Notes: generated by a model not told the origin, from the sequence alone. Numbered from the stretch's first letter, positions 1-9,197 are shown. The stretch: DNA of 64,000 nucleotides from Nonomuraea jiangxiensis (GCF_900099965.1 NZ_FNDJ01000006.1:267320-331319); one strand, 5' to 3'. Numbers and translations are program-made.

Positions 1-1
1 G

Positions 2-217
2 CGGTTCACGCGGTTGGAGGCCTCCCGCGCCAGGGACGCCGGCGGCACCGGGCTCGGCCTGCCGATCGCCCGGCAGATCGCCGAGGCACACGGCGGCACC
101 CTGACCATCGAGGACAGCCCCTTCGGCGCGCGGTTCGTGCTCCGCCTGCCCGTCCAGACGTCGCCCGACGCCGGTTCGACCAACACCAGGACGGAACCTC
201 CCACCAACGAGCCCTGA
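2..217 (+). CDS. Sensor histidine kinase, C-terminal end (partial)
   Basis: Only the last 71 codons are present; the 5' part lies outside the window. The frame reads through a typical histidine-kinase ATPase end: the G2 box [10 protein letters not shown], then '[25 protein letters not shown]', which forms the last strands of the HATPase_c fold. A low-complexity tail of about 20 residues follows. The protein would be a membrane sensor kinase of a two-component system whose response regulator gene should lie upstream. The family call is firm. The stimulus cannot be read from this fragment. Confidence 0.88.
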   Translation, partial: RFTRLEASRARDAGGTGLGLPIARQIAEAHGGTLTIEDSPFGARFVLRLPVQTSPDAGSTNTRTEPPTNEP

Positions 218-273
218 CCTCCCCGCCGGAGGCATCAGCGAGTGACGCCACGGCGGCCTCGCCCGAGGCCGAT

Positions 274-1203
274 CTAGGGGCTGGGCCGGTCCAGGTCGAA
301 CGTCACGCCGGCCAGGCGGATCGTGCGCACCCGCGGGTCCTTGAGCAGCTCCCGCAGCTCGCGGACCGAGCTGAGCTGATCCACATAGCCGTAGGCGAGC
401 CCGGCCTCGGCCGCCTTGCGCAGCCGGTTCAGAGACAGGTCGAAGGAGCGCAGGTTGGCGTCGTCGTGGTCACGCAGCAGGCCGACCCAGTCGCGGAACT
501 GCGGCAGGCTGCCACCGCACGTTTCTTCGGTCATGTCGCCGCTCATGCCGCGGTCCAGCGGGTTGGTCCAGTCGCCGAAGCCCCAGGTGATCGGGAGGGA
601 GCCGGGTCTGCGCTCGTACACGACCCGTTCGGCGCAGGAGCCGTACTGCTTCACGAACGCCTTCAGACCGGCCTCGCCGAGCGGCTGCTCGAACTCCACC
701 ACTGCCAGCGTGCTGAGGTCGGCGGGCAACCGGCCGAGCACCGCACGCACGTCGGCCTTGGCCGCCAGTCTGGTGCCGACGTCGAACAGGGACTGGGAAA
801 GCCGGGTGTTGGCGGTGTGGCCCAGCGGCAGGCGTCCCACGCGGCCGAAGAAGTCCTGACTGATCGTGTACGACTCTCTCCCGACCGGCCAGGCTCCGAC
901 GGGTCCCATGGGATACACGGCCACCTCGAACGACATCGACACGGGACTGGTCTGGCAGCAGGATTCGCTCGCCACCGTATAGGCCGGGTTGTAGATCTTG
1001 AAGGCGGTGCCGAGCACGTCCTGCATGCGGCGTTCCCGGTCGCCGCGGGTCTGCACCAGGGACGAGCCCTCGGTCGCGGCCACCGCGAGCAGCGCCAGCA
1101 CGGCCAGGACGATGGCGACCGTTCTGAACAGTCCCCGCCGGACCGCACGCCGGGTGCGCTTGGGGTCGAAGTCCGGCAGGTCTGGCATCTCAGGCATGTT
1201 CAT
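274..1203 (-). CDS. Putative single-pass membrane anti-sigma factor
   Basis: This 309-residue protein has a basic cytoplasmic N-terminus (about 1-25), one membrane segment (about 26-48, rich in A, L and V) and a large external domain. The layout, with motifs such as TLAVVEFEQPL and ITWGFGDWTNP, resembles the sigma-factor regulator (Sigma_reg_N/C) type of anti-sigma factor, in which the N-terminus holds the sigma factor until an envelope signal releases it. Its ATG overlaps the stop of the upstream sigma gene as ATGA (1200-1203), so the two are translationally coupled. Longer in-frame starts exist inside the sigma gene but read as shadow sequence. The pairing is clear from context; the subfamily call is inference. 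Confidence 0.72.
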   Translation of the reverse strand: MNMPEMPDLPDFDPKRTRRAVRRGLFRTVAIVLAVLALLAVAATEGSSLVQTRGDRERRMQDVLGTAFKIYNPAYTVASESCCQTSPVSMSFEVAVYPMGPVGAWPVGRESYTISQDFFGRVGRLPLGHTANTRLSQSLFDVGTRLAAKADVRAVLGRLPADLSTLAVVEFEQPLGEAGLKAFVKQYGSCAERVVYERRPGSLPITWGFGDWTNPLDRGMSGDMTEETCGGSLPQFRDWVGLLRDHDDANLRSFDLSLNRLRKAAEAGLAYGYVDQLSSVRELRELLKDPRVRTIRLAGVTFDLDRPSP

Positions 1204-1619
1204 TGGTTCTTCCCGTAGAGGTCGGCGAAGGCGGCCCTCGCCCGCCACACCGCAGTCTTGATCGAGTTGTGCGACCTGCCGGTCATCGCGGCCACCTCCA
1301 CCATGGAGAAGCCCTCGAAGTAGACCAGCGTGAGCAGCCGGCACTGCTGCTCGGGCAGCCGCTCCAGCGCGTCGCGCACATCCAGCGATTCCACGTGCAG
1401 CGGCGGCACACCCAGCTCGTCGGGGTTCGGGAGGACCAGCTCGCGGCGGCTCCTGCGTACGTGATCCACCAGGACGTTGCGCGCGATCGTGAGCAGCCAC
1501 GCCGCCGCGTTCTCCCCCCGCCAGCCGAGCAGTGCCCTGGTCGCCTTGACGAACGTCTCCTGCGCCAGGTCCTCGGCGAGATGCGGATCACGGGTCCTGC
1601 GCAGGAGGAACCCGCACAC
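1200..1619 (-). CDS. RNA polymerase ECF-type sigma-70 factor
   Basis: Region 2 is visible (AEDLAQETFVKATRAL, then WLLTIARNVLVDHVRR), and so is region 4 (LERLPEQQCRLLTLVYFEGF, then an HTH with GRSHNSIKTAVWRARAAF). The GTG at 1617-1619 gives 139 residues but cuts into region 2.1: in-frame codons upstream encode 'IIEELYREHWPL', which belongs to the fold. No ATG, GTG or TTG occurs between there and the in-frame stop at 1686-1688. The real start may therefore be a rare codon (CTG at 1641-1643, or ATC at 1650-1655). The gene is coupled to the anti-sigma gene downstream, which probably regulates it. Confidence 0.85.
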   Translation of the reverse strand: MCGFLLRRTRDPHLAEDLAQETFVKATRALLGWRGENAAAWLLTIARNVLVDHVRRSRRELVLPNPDELGVPPLHVESLDVRDALERLPEQQCRLLTLVYFEGFSMVEVAAMTGRSHNSIKTAVWRARAAFADLYGKNQ

Positions 1620-1894
1620 GAGCGGCCAGTGCTCGCGGTACAGCTCCTCGATGATGTCGCCCCCCGAACGGTTCCGATTGTCACGTCACATGCAGACGCC
1701 GCCGCGGCCGGAATGGTCACACGGCTTGCCGGTTGAGGTGTCGCACGGGTCGGCCCAGCAGGGCTGAGCCATGTCGCCCAGGCCAGGAAGAGCACGTGTC
1801 AGAGGCCGCGACAGGACGGTGACTGCCCACTGACAGGGCGGCGGGCGATCGTGGTCGCACTGACACAACGACCCGCTGACCTCGGAGGCAAGCC

Positions 1895-1966
1895 ATGTCG
1901 CGGAACCTGAAGATCTCTGTCACCGACACCCAAGGCCCGGCCACCGCAGCCCTCGACGCCGCGTGA
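1895..1966 (+). CDS. Possible 23-residue leader peptide
   Basis: A good ribosome-binding site (GGAGG, 1884-1888) sits six bases before an ATG that opens a 23-codon frame, MSRNLKISVTDTQGPATAAL plus three residues. Its TGA overlaps the GTG of the next gene as GTGA (1963-1966). It could be a short coupled peptide, or the worn-down remnant of a longer gene that once stood before the DUF4097 gene. The ribosome-binding site and overlap are seen; whether it is translated is unknown. Confidence 0.4.
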   Translation: MSRNLKISVTDTQGPATAALDAA

Positions 1967-2757
1967 CGGACCGCTGCAGTCACACCATGCCGACATTCGA
2001 CACCCCCGAGCCGATCTCGGCGACGGTCGACATCGTCTTCGGGGACATCTGGTTCATCGCCGGCGACCGCGCCGACACCGTGGTCGAGGTCCGCCCGGTC
2101 GACCCGTCCCGGGAGGTGGACGTCGAGGCCGCCGAACAGGCCACCATCGAGTTCGCCGACGGAAGGCTGCTGGTCGCGCACCCGAAGCTGCGCACTGCGT
2201 TCACCACCAAGTACGGCTCGGTGAAGGTGCTGGTGGAGTTGCCGACCGGTTCGGACGTGCAGGGTGACACCGAGGAGGGCGAGTACCTCATCAAGGGCGC
2301 GGTCGGCTCCTGCCGACTGAGGAACGCCATCGGGGACATCCGGGTCGGGCAGGCCACCGGCGTACGGTTACGGACCGCCGGCGGCAAGGTGATCGTGGAC
2401 CACGTGACCGGCCAGGCCGACGTCAGCGGGAACGGGGACATCCGGATACGCCGGATCGACGGCGGCGCGGTGGTCGAGAACGCCGGCGGCGACAGCTGGA
2501 TCGGCGAGGTCGCCGGCGACCTGCTGGCGACCTCGACCGAGGGTGACATCACCGTCGAGGTGGCACATGCCGCGATCAGCGCCGGCACCGCCAACGGTCA
2601 CGTCCGCGTGGGCGAGATCGGCAGCGGCACGGCCGACCTGTACGCCGCCATCGGCAAGCTGGAGGTCGGCATCCCGCAGGACACCGACATCCGGCTGGAC
2701 GCGCCCACCTCGCCCGGCTACGGGCGGGCTCATCCAACGTTCACGAGACGAGCGTGA
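1963..2757 (+). CDS. DUF4097 family beta-helix protein
   Basis: The 264 residues (256 if the ATG at 1987 is used) carry the typical DUF4097 opening MPTFDTPEPISATVDIVFGD, then repeated short beta-strand turns (GDIRVGQ, GNGDIRIRRI, EGDITVEV) of a right-handed beta-solenoid. No catalytic role is known for the family. A paralogue lies at 32469-33131. The C-terminus seems cut: after 'LEVGIPQDTDIRLDAP' the expected last strands are missing and the frame runs into the 45-bp tandem repeat shared with the convergent regulator gene. The GTG start couples it to the 23-codon frame upstream; the ATG fits the family start better. Confidence 0.8.
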   Translation: MTDRCSHTMPTFDTPEPISATVDIVFGDIWFIAGDRADTVVEVRPVDPSREVDVEAAEQATIEFADGRLLVAHPKLRTAFTTKYGSVKVLVELPTGSDVQGDTEEGEYLIKGAVGSCRLRNAIGDIRVGQATGVRLRTAGGKVIVDHVTGQADVSGNGDIRIRRIDGGAVVENAGGDSWIGEVAGDLLATSTEGDITVEVAHAAISAGTANGHVRVGEIGSGTADLYAAIGKLEVGIPQDTDIRLDAPTSPGYGRAHPTFTRRA

Positions 2758-2874
2758 CCTCGGCCGGCTCGCGCCAGTCCCAGGTTCAGGGAGCGAGCGT
2801 GACCTCGGCCGGCCCCCGCCAGTCCCGGGTTCACGAGGCGAGCGTGACCTCGGCCAGTTCGCGCCAGTCCCGGC
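2740..2874. repeat. 45-bp tandem repeat, three copies, across two gene ends
   Basis: Three units of exactly 45 bp start at 2740, 2785 and 2830 and share the core AGCGTGACCTCGGCC (at 2751, 2796 and 2841 from AGCGTG). The third unit encodes the last residues of the regulator on the minus strand (DWRELAEVTLAS, then stop). The other two units repeat the same 15 codons, including the stop, beyond its end. The first unit also supplies the last six codons of the DUF4097 gene. Confidence 0.93.
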
Positions 2875-5800
2875 GGCGGCCGTCGCGGGTCGCCTCGGCG
2901 AACACGGTTTCGCCGAGGCGATTCCGCGTTTCCTCGCTGATCCTGGAGGCGGCCGGCAGCGAGCGGTCCGGCGTGCCGCGCACGCCGTCGCTCGCCGCGA
3001 GCAGTCGCGCCGCCTGCTCGTCCTGCCCCTGCCGCAGCGCGAGATCCGCGATTCCGGTCAGCACCTGCGCGATCATCGGCCGGTCCCCCACCTGTACCGC
3101 GGCGTGGAACGCCTCGGTCCGATGCGCGCGGGCCGAGTCGAGATCCTCGGCGAGGTAGCCGTACAGATCCTGGGCCAGGGCGTGAAGCCCGAGCGTCTCG
3201 GTGTCGCCGGGCCTCGTCCGGATCGTGGTCAGGTGTTCGCGTGCCCGGTCCCGCTCGCCACGCCAGCACGCCAGCTGCGCCCTTGAAAGCGCCAGCTCGG
3301 CGAGCGCGTCCGGCCAGGTGATCCGGTCCGCGCACCGCTGCGCTTCGGCCATGGCGGAGGTGCTGGACCGCTCGTCGCCGAGCAGCCAGTAGAGCTGCGC
3401 CTGCCGTGCCCGCCAGCCGACCACGTCCTCGATCGCGCCCACCTCGGTCACCGCCGCGATGGCCTCCTCGAAGTGCTCACACGCTTGGGCGAACTCGCCT
3501 CGCGTGCCGAGCCGATCGGCCAGGAAGGTCAGCGCCAGCGAGATCCCCCACCGGTCACCCAGCGCGCGGAACTCGGCGAGGGCGATCTCGGTGTCCGTGT
3601 CCACGTCGGTCTCGTCGCCGCCGAGCGTGAGCCGCAACCGGCCACGGCTGAGCCTGGCCTGCGCGCGTACCCACGGATCGTCGTCGGCGATGAGCGGCTC
3701 GTAGGCGGCCAGGAACTCCGTCGGCCCCCGCAGCATCGCCTCCAGCGGCCCGACGAAGCCGAGCGCCGGGTGGCCACGCCGACCCGGCTCACAGAACCGG
3801 TACGCCTCGTGGATCCACTCCTGCGCCAGATACTGATCCCCGTACCCGGAGGTCACCAGCAGTGCCACGATGGCGTAGGCCAACGCCCGTACCTCGTCGG
3901 GCGCCTCACCTTCCAGCGAGGCCGCCGCGATGCCCAGCTCGGTGCCCTCGGCCTTACGCCCGCTGAGGAACCAGTACCAGCCCACGGCCCCGACCAGGCG
4001 CATCGCCTCCTGGGCCCACCCTTCGGCGATCGCCCCGCGTAGTGCCGTACCGATGTTGTCGTGCTCGGCCGTGAGCCTGGCCAGCCACTCCAGCTGCTCG
4101 GCCCGGCGCAGGTGCGGATCGGCGGTCTCGGCCAGCTCGGTGAAGTAGGCCAGATGCGCCCGGCGCGCCGCCTCCACCTCCCCGGCCTCGGCGAGCCGCT
4201 GCGCCGCGTACTCCCTGATCGTGTCCAGCATCCGGTAACGCGGCGTGCCCTCGCCGTCGGCCAGCAGCAGCGACTTCTCCATCAACGCGGTCAGCAGGTC
4301 GAGCACCTGCTCCCCGGCGAACCCCGCGTCCCCCACGTCCACCTGGTCCCCGCACACCCGCTCGGCCGCCTCCAGGCTCACCCCACCCGAGAACACCGAC
4401 AGCCGCCGCAACACGCCACGTTCGGCCTCGCTCAACAGATCCCAGCTCCAGTCCACCACGGCCCGCAGCGTCCGATGCCGGGCAAGCGCCGTACGGCTGC
4501 CACCCGTCAGCAGCCGGAACCGGTCATCGAGCCGGTCCGCCAGCTGGTCGACCGACATCGTCCGCAGCCGGGCCGCGGCCAGCTCGATCGCCAGCGGCAC
4601 CCCGTCGAGCGCCCGGCAGATCCGCGCCATCGTGGCCAAAGTGTGCGCGTCCGCGCCGATGTTCCTGCGCACCGCGCCGGCCCGCTCCCGCAGCAGCAGC
4701 ACCGCCGGCGAGGACCCGATCTCCGCCGGATCCGCGCCTTCCGCGGGCAGGGCGAGCGGCTCGACCGGCCAGAGCACCTCCCCGGTGATGCCGAGCGGTT
4801 CCCTGCTCGTGGCCACGATCCGCAGCCTCCGGCACTCTCCCAGCAGCCGGTCCGCGAACACCGAGACCGCCTCGATCACGTGCTCGCAGTTGTCCAGGAC
4901 CAGCAACATCACGCGCTCCCGGACCGCCGCGACCAGCCGGTCCACCGCATCCCCACCCGGGGCCCCGCCGGCCAGTGCCTGGTCACGCAGGCCGAGCGCG
5001 GTCAGCGTGGCCTGCGCCAGCTCACCGCCCGCCCGCAGCGGGGCCAGCTCGACCAGCCACGCCCCGTCCGGCAGCTCGCCCAGCATCGTCCGCGCGACCT
5101 CCGTGGCCAGCCTCGTCTTCCCCGAACCACCCGCTCCGGTCAAAGTGACCAGCCGATGCCCGGCGGCCAGCTCGGCGACCGCGGCGACGTCGTCGTCCTT
5201 GCCCACGAAACTGCTCAGCTCGGCACGCAGGTTCGTCCTGCGGTTCTCCGCCCGGCCACCCAGCTCCCCCCGCAACAACGCGGTGTGCAACGCCGACAAC
5301 TCGGCCGACGGATCGGTGCCCAGCTCCTCGGCCAGCCGCTCACGCAACCGCTGATACACCGTCAACGCCTCCGCGCCCCGGCCCGCCTCGGCGAGCGCTC
5401 GCATCAACGCCGCGACGAACCCCTCCCGCAGCGGATACCGCCCCACCAGCTCGGTCAGCTCGGAGACCAACTCCGCACCACGGCCCAGGCGCACCTCCGC
5501 GTCCACCCGATCCCCGAGCACGGCGAGGTAGCGCTCACCCAGCCCCGTGACCGCGGCGTCGAACGCCTCGCTGCCTTGCAGCTCGATGCCCTCCATGGCG
5601 GTCCCGCGCCACAGGTCCAACGCCGAGCGCAGCAGATCCACCCGTACGTGGTCCTCGGCGGCACGCGCCTGAGCGACGAGACGCTCGAACCGGCTCACAT
5701 CCACGGCCTCGGGGTCCACAACGAGCCGGTATCCACCGGACTTGGCCTCCACCGACCCCTCCGGCAACACCTTGCGCAGCCTGGACACCAGGACCTGCAG

Positions 5801-5986
5801 GGCGTTCACCGCGTCCGCGGGCGACTGCTCCCCCCAGATCCAGTCCACCAGCCTCGCACGCGGGACGATCCGACCGGGTTCGAGCGCGAGCGCCGCCAGC
5901 AACGCGCGCAACCGGGCGCCCGGCACCTCCACTGCGACCCCGTCGCTGACCTGGACGTCGAATGACCCGAGAATCCCAATTCGCAC
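2831..5986 (-). CDS. BTAD-ATPase-TPR transcriptional regulator (AfsR/SARP-like)
   Basis: This large 1051-residue cytoplasmic regulator starts with an OmpR-type winged helix (about 1-90, MRIGILGSFDVQVSDG), followed by a bacterial transcriptional activation domain (about 95-240). Next comes a STAND ATPase domain with Walker A GAGGSGKT (284-291) and Walker B LLVLDNCEH (361-369). A long helical repeat region of TPR type fills the rest. Such proteins activate nearby pathway genes when the ATPase domain is released by a signal. It is convergent with the DUF4097 gene, and its last codons lie in a tandem repeat. The target genes are unknown. Confidence 0.93.
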   Translation of the reverse strand: MRIGILGSFDVQVSDGVAVEVPGARLRALLAALALEPGRIVPRARLVDWIWGEQSPADAVNALQVLVSRLRKVLPEGSVEAKSGGYRLVVDPEAVDVSRFERLVAQARAAEDHVRVDLLRSALDLWRGTAMEGIELQGSEAFDAAVTGLGERYLAVLGDRVDAEVRLGRGAELVSELTELVGRYPLREGFVAALMRALAEAGRGAEALTVYQRLRERLAEELGTDPSAELSALHTALLRGELGGRAENRRTNLRAELSSFVGKDDDVAAVAELAAGHRLVTLTGAGGSGKTRLATEVARTMLGELPDGAWLVELAPLRAGGELAQATLTALGLRDQALAGGAPGGDAVDRLVAAVRERVMLLVLDNCEHVIEAVSVFADRLLGECRRLRIVATSREPLGITGEVLWPVEPLALPAEGADPAEIGSSPAVLLLRERAGAVRRNIGADAHTLATMARICRALDGVPLAIELAAARLRTMSVDQLADRLDDRFRLLTGGSRTALARHRTLRAVVDWSWDLLSEAERGVLRRLSVFSGGVSLEAAERVCGDQVDVGDAGFAGEQVLDLLTALMEKSLLLADGEGTPRYRMLDTIREYAAQRLAEAGEVEAARRAHLAYFTELAETADPHLRRAEQLEWLARLTAEHDNIGTALRGAIAEGWAQEAMRLVGAVGWYWFLSGRKAEGTELGIAAASLEGEAPDEVRALAYAIVALLVTSGYGDQYLAQEWIHEAYRFCEPGRRGHPALGFVGPLEAMLRGPTEFLAAYEPLIADDDPWVRAQARLSRGRLRLTLGGDETDVDTDTEIALAEFRALGDRWGISLALTFLADRLGTRGEFAQACEHFEEAIAAVTEVGAIEDVVGWRARQAQLYWLLGDERSSTSAMAEAQRCADRITWPDALAELALSRAQLACWRGERDRAREHLTTIRTRPGDTETLGLHALAQDLYGYLAEDLDSARAHRTEAFHAAVQVGDRPMIAQVLTGIADLALRQGQDEQAARLLAASDGVRGTPDRSLPAASRISEETRNRLGETVFAEATRDGRRRDWRELAEVTLAS

Positions 5987-6120
5987 CTGGGTAATCTAGC
6001 CGCATCGAGTCCCGGCTCATCGACGCGGCAATGCGCACGCGCAGGGCCGATGAGCGAGAAGCCCCGGTAGACGGCGCTTCCTGCCCGCACCCGTTTCGCA
6101 TACCGCGTCACGCCGACCGA

Positions 6121-6159
6121 CGCTCGCCCTGGCCGGCGAATGCCGGGCCAGGGCGAGCG
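6121..6159 (-). terminator. Terminator hairpin after the M6 protease gene
   Basis: A 14-bp perfect stem (CGCTCGCCCTGGCC at 6121-6134 paired with GGCCAGGGCGAGCG at 6146-6159) has further pairing GGC/GCC inside the loop. It begins 18 bases past the stop of the minus-strand protease gene. It has no T-run, as is usual in high-GC actinomycetes. Confidence 0.8.
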
Positions 6160-6176
6160 CAGGGGTCACCTGGTCA

Positions 6177-8489
6177 TCAGTGGTCGGTGTCCTTCGTCTT
6201 CACCTTGCAGCTGGCGGTGGCCGCCTTCCCCGGATTGCTCACGGAGGTCGCGGTCAGCTGGATCGTGGTGGAGCCGGCGCTGACCGGCGTACGGGTCACG
6301 AAGACCGGAACGTCGACGGACTTGCCGAACGCGGCCGTGGTCAGGTTGTTGGGCAGTTGCGCCGCCCAGCCCGAGCTCGACGCCGAAGCCGACAGCCGGT
6401 AGACGTCGTTGCGCAGCTGGGCCCGCTCGTCCTGCGGGTGCAGCGCCGGGTCGGTGGCCGCGTCCTTGCCGGTGTTGGTCAACCGGAAGGAGCAGTAGGT
6501 GGCGAGTTCGGGGGCCTTGCCGCCCACCGTGCCCTTCTCCAGCGCCACGCCGCGCTTCTGCGGCCCGGCACCCGCCGGGTTCTGCACGCCGAGGACGTAG
6601 TGCAGGAAGCCCTTGTCATCCTCGTACTTGTCGAGGATGTAGAAGTGCAGGCCGTTCGAGGCGTCGACGTACTCGTTCTTCGAGCCGGAGTTCGTGCCGG
6701 CGTGGAAGAGCGCGTCGTTGAGCTGCCGGTAGTCACCGATGGTGCGCATGACCTTGGTGCCGTCAGGCCGCACGTAGTCGAGCTGGTCGATGTCCTCGGG
6801 ATGCGCGTCCACGACCCACGTGAAGCAGTTGTAGCCGCAGGTCGACCCTTCCTTGCCCCGCTGTCCGGGCTCGTAGGGCTTGTTCTTGGCGATCAGCACG
6901 CCGTTGTCCGGCTGGAAGGAGCCGTACCCGATCCGCTGCACCGTCTCCAGGGTGTAGTTGCTCCAGCCGCCGGCCGGGCCGCCGCCGTCGCACAGCGGGT
7001 TGGTGTTGACGTCACAGGCCGGCGAACGGTCGGCCGGCGCGTTGCCGTCCAGCAGCACCTGCAGGCCCGCCCGCGAGCCCACCGGCAGCGGGCTGGTGTT
7101 CACGGCCCTGGCGATCACGTCCACGACGGCGAGGCCGGACTTGGCCAGCCCGTCACGGTTGAACCGCGCCACCGAGGAGTAGGGGACGAAGCCCATTCCG
7201 ATCTTGTTCCGCAGCGTCTGCTCGGCGCCCATCGAGGCGCCCTGCTGTGCGGGAACCTGCCAGCGGTTGTGCGGACCGCCCGGCCCGTTGAACGAGCCGC
7301 GGTCCATCATGTCCCACGTCCCCGACCCCGCCCGGTGGTACGGCTGCGCGTACGGATTGTTGTTGTTGTCACCGATGCTGAAGAAGAAGTGGCTCAGCTC
7401 GTGCGTGATCGTGCCCGAGCTCTCACCCTGCCGGACGGTCGACTGGCCCCACAGTTGCGAGCCGGCCAGCCAGGAGGTCCAGGGGACATAGCGGCTGCGC
7501 ACGGCGGTGGGCTGTTCCGGGTTCGGGTTGCCCCAGACCTCCCGCGGCACGTCCTCCGGCGAGTTGAACTTCATCTCGCCGAACTCCTGCCACACCGAGG
7601 TCTCGTCGTAGCCGGCGTAGATCCGCAGGACCACGTCGTAGCCGCAGTTGCCGGTGCAGTTCGCGTCCGCGTGCCAGAGCGCGTCGGCGTCGGTCTCCAG
7701 CCGGGTTCCGGCACAGTTGTTGATGCCGGCGCCGTCGGTGACCGTGACCGTCCCGTCGAGCGTGAGGTGGGTGCTGTCCGGGATGCCGGTGACGACCCTG
7801 CGCCCGGACGGGGACACCCCCGTGATCGTGATGACGTCGCCGACCTTGAGGAACTTGGTCGACTTCACCTCGATGGTGGTCACGGCGGACTGGTTCCCGG
7901 TCACCGTGGTCTGGCTGGGGCAGCCCTGCTGTTGTTCCTGGCCGATGTCGTTGAGGCCGTACTGGAAGGAGTCCTTCGGCAGCTCGTACGGCCCGTAGGC
8001 GGTGATCTCGGGGATACCGATCTTCCCGCCGCTCTGCTCCATCCAGTACCCGTTGATGGTCTGGAAGTTGTTCACCGGACTCGGCTTGTTGAAGAAGTCG
8101 GCGTAGAACTGCGGGACCTTGTCCCGGGTGATGGGCTCGATCTGCGGGTTGCCGAAGGGGTCGGACTTCTTCGGCTGGGTGATCACGAACGGCTGGTTGG
8201 GGAAGTCCACAGCCACGAGCGCCACCCGCAGCGCGCGATCGGTCGGGATCGCGCCGTTGGTGGCCCAGCTCACTCCGGGAATCGGCTTGTAGTCCTGCCA
8301 GGTCATGTCCTGCTGGTCCTGCACGCGCTGCGGGTCGATCGGCTGCAGTGCGGGAGGGTTGAACGCCATGGTGGCGGCCTGGCCGGTCTGCGCTGTGCTC
8401 AGCGATACGCCGAGCACCAGGGTACCGAACACCGCCAGGGACTTGATCGACAATCGTTGGGTTAAACGGCGGCCGGGGTTCAAGATCAC
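6177..8489 (-). CDS. Secreted M6-family (immune inhibitor A-like) metalloprotease
   Basis: The product is about 770 residues with a Sec signal peptide (basic start, hydrophobic stretch, then cleavage near GQA). The zinc motif HELSH follows THE pattern HExxH at about residues 363-367. The surroundings 'GSGTWDMMDRGSFNGPGG' and 'RVALVAVDFPNQPF' are typical of M6 domain proteins. It is probably an extracellular endopeptidase. The longest frame starts at a GTG at 8498 that sits on top of the ribosome-binding site. The GTG at 8487-8489 lies eight bases after AGGAAGG and is the better start. A monocistronic unit with its own terminator is likely. Confidence 0.9.
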   Translation of the reverse strand: MILNPGRRLTQRLSIKSLAVFGTLVLGVSLSTAQTGQAATMAFNPPALQPIDPQRVQDQQDMTWQDYKPIPGVSWATNGAIPTDRALRVALVAVDFPNQPFVITQPKKSDPFGNPQIEPITRDKVPQFYADFFNKPSPVNNFQTINGYWMEQSGGKIGIPEITAYGPYELPKDSFQYGLNDIGQEQQQGCPSQTTVTGNQSAVTTIEVKSTKFLKVGDVITITGVSPSGRRVVTGIPDSTHLTLDGTVTVTDGAGINNCAGTRLETDADALWHADANCTGNCGYDVVLRIYAGYDETSVWQEFGEMKFNSPEDVPREVWGNPNPEQPTAVRSRYVPWTSWLAGSQLWGQSTVRQGESSGTITHELSHFFFSIGDNNNNPYAQPYHRAGSGTWDMMDRGSFNGPGGPHNRWQVPAQQGASMGAEQTLRNKIGMGFVPYSSVARFNRDGLAKSGLAVVDVIARAVNTSPLPVGSRAGLQVLLDGNAPADRSPACDVNTNPLCDGGGPAGGWSNYTLETVQRIGYGSFQPDNGVLIAKNKPYEPGQRGKEGSTCGYNCFTWVVDAHPEDIDQLDYVRPDGTKVMRTIGDYRQLNDALFHAGTNSGSKNEYVDASNGLHFYILDKYEDDKGFLHYVLGVQNPAGAGPQKRGVALEKGTVGGKAPELATYCSFRLTNTGKDAATDPALHPQDERAQLRNDVYRLSASASSSGWAAQLPNNLTTAAFGKSVDVPVFVTRTPVSAGSTTIQLTATSVSNPGKAATASCKVKTKDTDH

Positions 8490-8771
8490 AACAAACACCT
8501 TCCTCGACGAACCTGCCGCACCCTACGGCTCGCGGGCGAGCCTCGTCACGGTGCAGATGCCGAAGTACGCGGCCACCCACCCCGACGTCTGTCGGAAGCC
8601 CTCGGTCAGATCGCCGGGTATCCGGCCCTATCCGGCCAATGACGGGCTACCCGTTTCGACTTCCGTCGGAATGATGGCGGCCGTCGCGACAGACGCCGAC
8701 CGCATGCGGCGGCTCGTCGCGGCCGCCAAGGCGGACGGTTTCGAGTTCGGCGACTGACTCGGCAGACGACG

Positions 8772-9197
8772 TCAAAGGGGAGCGTGCTGCGCGGCCGTCG
8801 CGAGAGCCCTGGCGTGTGCCCGGAGGATGCGATGGTGCACCGGACAGTCGTCGAGGCGATCGCGCTCACTGTCGAGGGCATGCCGAAGGGCCTGCTGCGC
8901 CCGCTGAATCCGCTGAACGCGATCGTCGAGCTCACGCAGTTTCGCCGCCACCACGGCACGCCAGTCCGGTGCCGAGCGGCCGCTCGGCCCGACGAGCGCC
9001 GCGATCTCCGACAGCGTGAAGCCGGCCTGCTTGAGCAGGTCGATGAGGGCGATCTGTTCGACGGCGGCCTCGTCGTAGACACGTTTGCCGCCCGCGCGCC
9101 TGGCGGGGTGGAGCAGGCCCTTGCGCTCGTAGAAGCGCAACGCGGACGCCGCCACCCCGGTGCGGGCCCGCAGTTCGGATATCGACAGCTCGCTCAT
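8772..9197 (-). CDS. MerR family transcriptional regulator
   Basis: The 141-residue protein has an N-terminal MerR winged helix (SISELRARTGVAASALRFYERKGLLHPARR), a helical linker and a short C-terminal part with no metal-binding cysteine pair (one Cys only, near DDCPVHH). It therefore probably senses a small molecule or stress signal, not a metal. It is divergent from the SDR gene, and a dyad (9202-9217) lies immediately upstream of its ATG, so autoregulation and control of the SDR gene are likely. The effector is unknown. Confidence 0.9.
   Translation of the reverse strand: MSELSISELRARTGVAASALRFYERKGLLHPARRAGGKRVYDEAAVEQIALIDLLKQAGFTLSEIAALVGPSGRSAPDWRAVVAAKLRELDDRVQRIQRAQQALRHALDSERDRLDDCPVHHRILRAHARALATAAQHAPL

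Noticed and set aside
4061..5965. A 634-codon frame antisense to the BTAD regulator
   Set aside because: It is a codon-bias shadow: low-complexity Arg/Gln/Pro/His-rich protein opposite a well-formed gene.
6180..8465. A 761-codon frame antisense to the M6 protease
   Set aside because: It is a shadow of the GC-rich codon pattern; no domain, and the minus frame has signal peptide, zinc motif and ribosome-binding site.
8305..8757. A 150-codon plus-strand frame between the protease and MerR genes
   Set aside because: Most of it is antisense to the protease signal region; it has no ribosome-binding site and no recognisable protein pattern. The short tail 'RMRRLVAAAKADGFEFGD' looks protein-like, but alone it is too weak.
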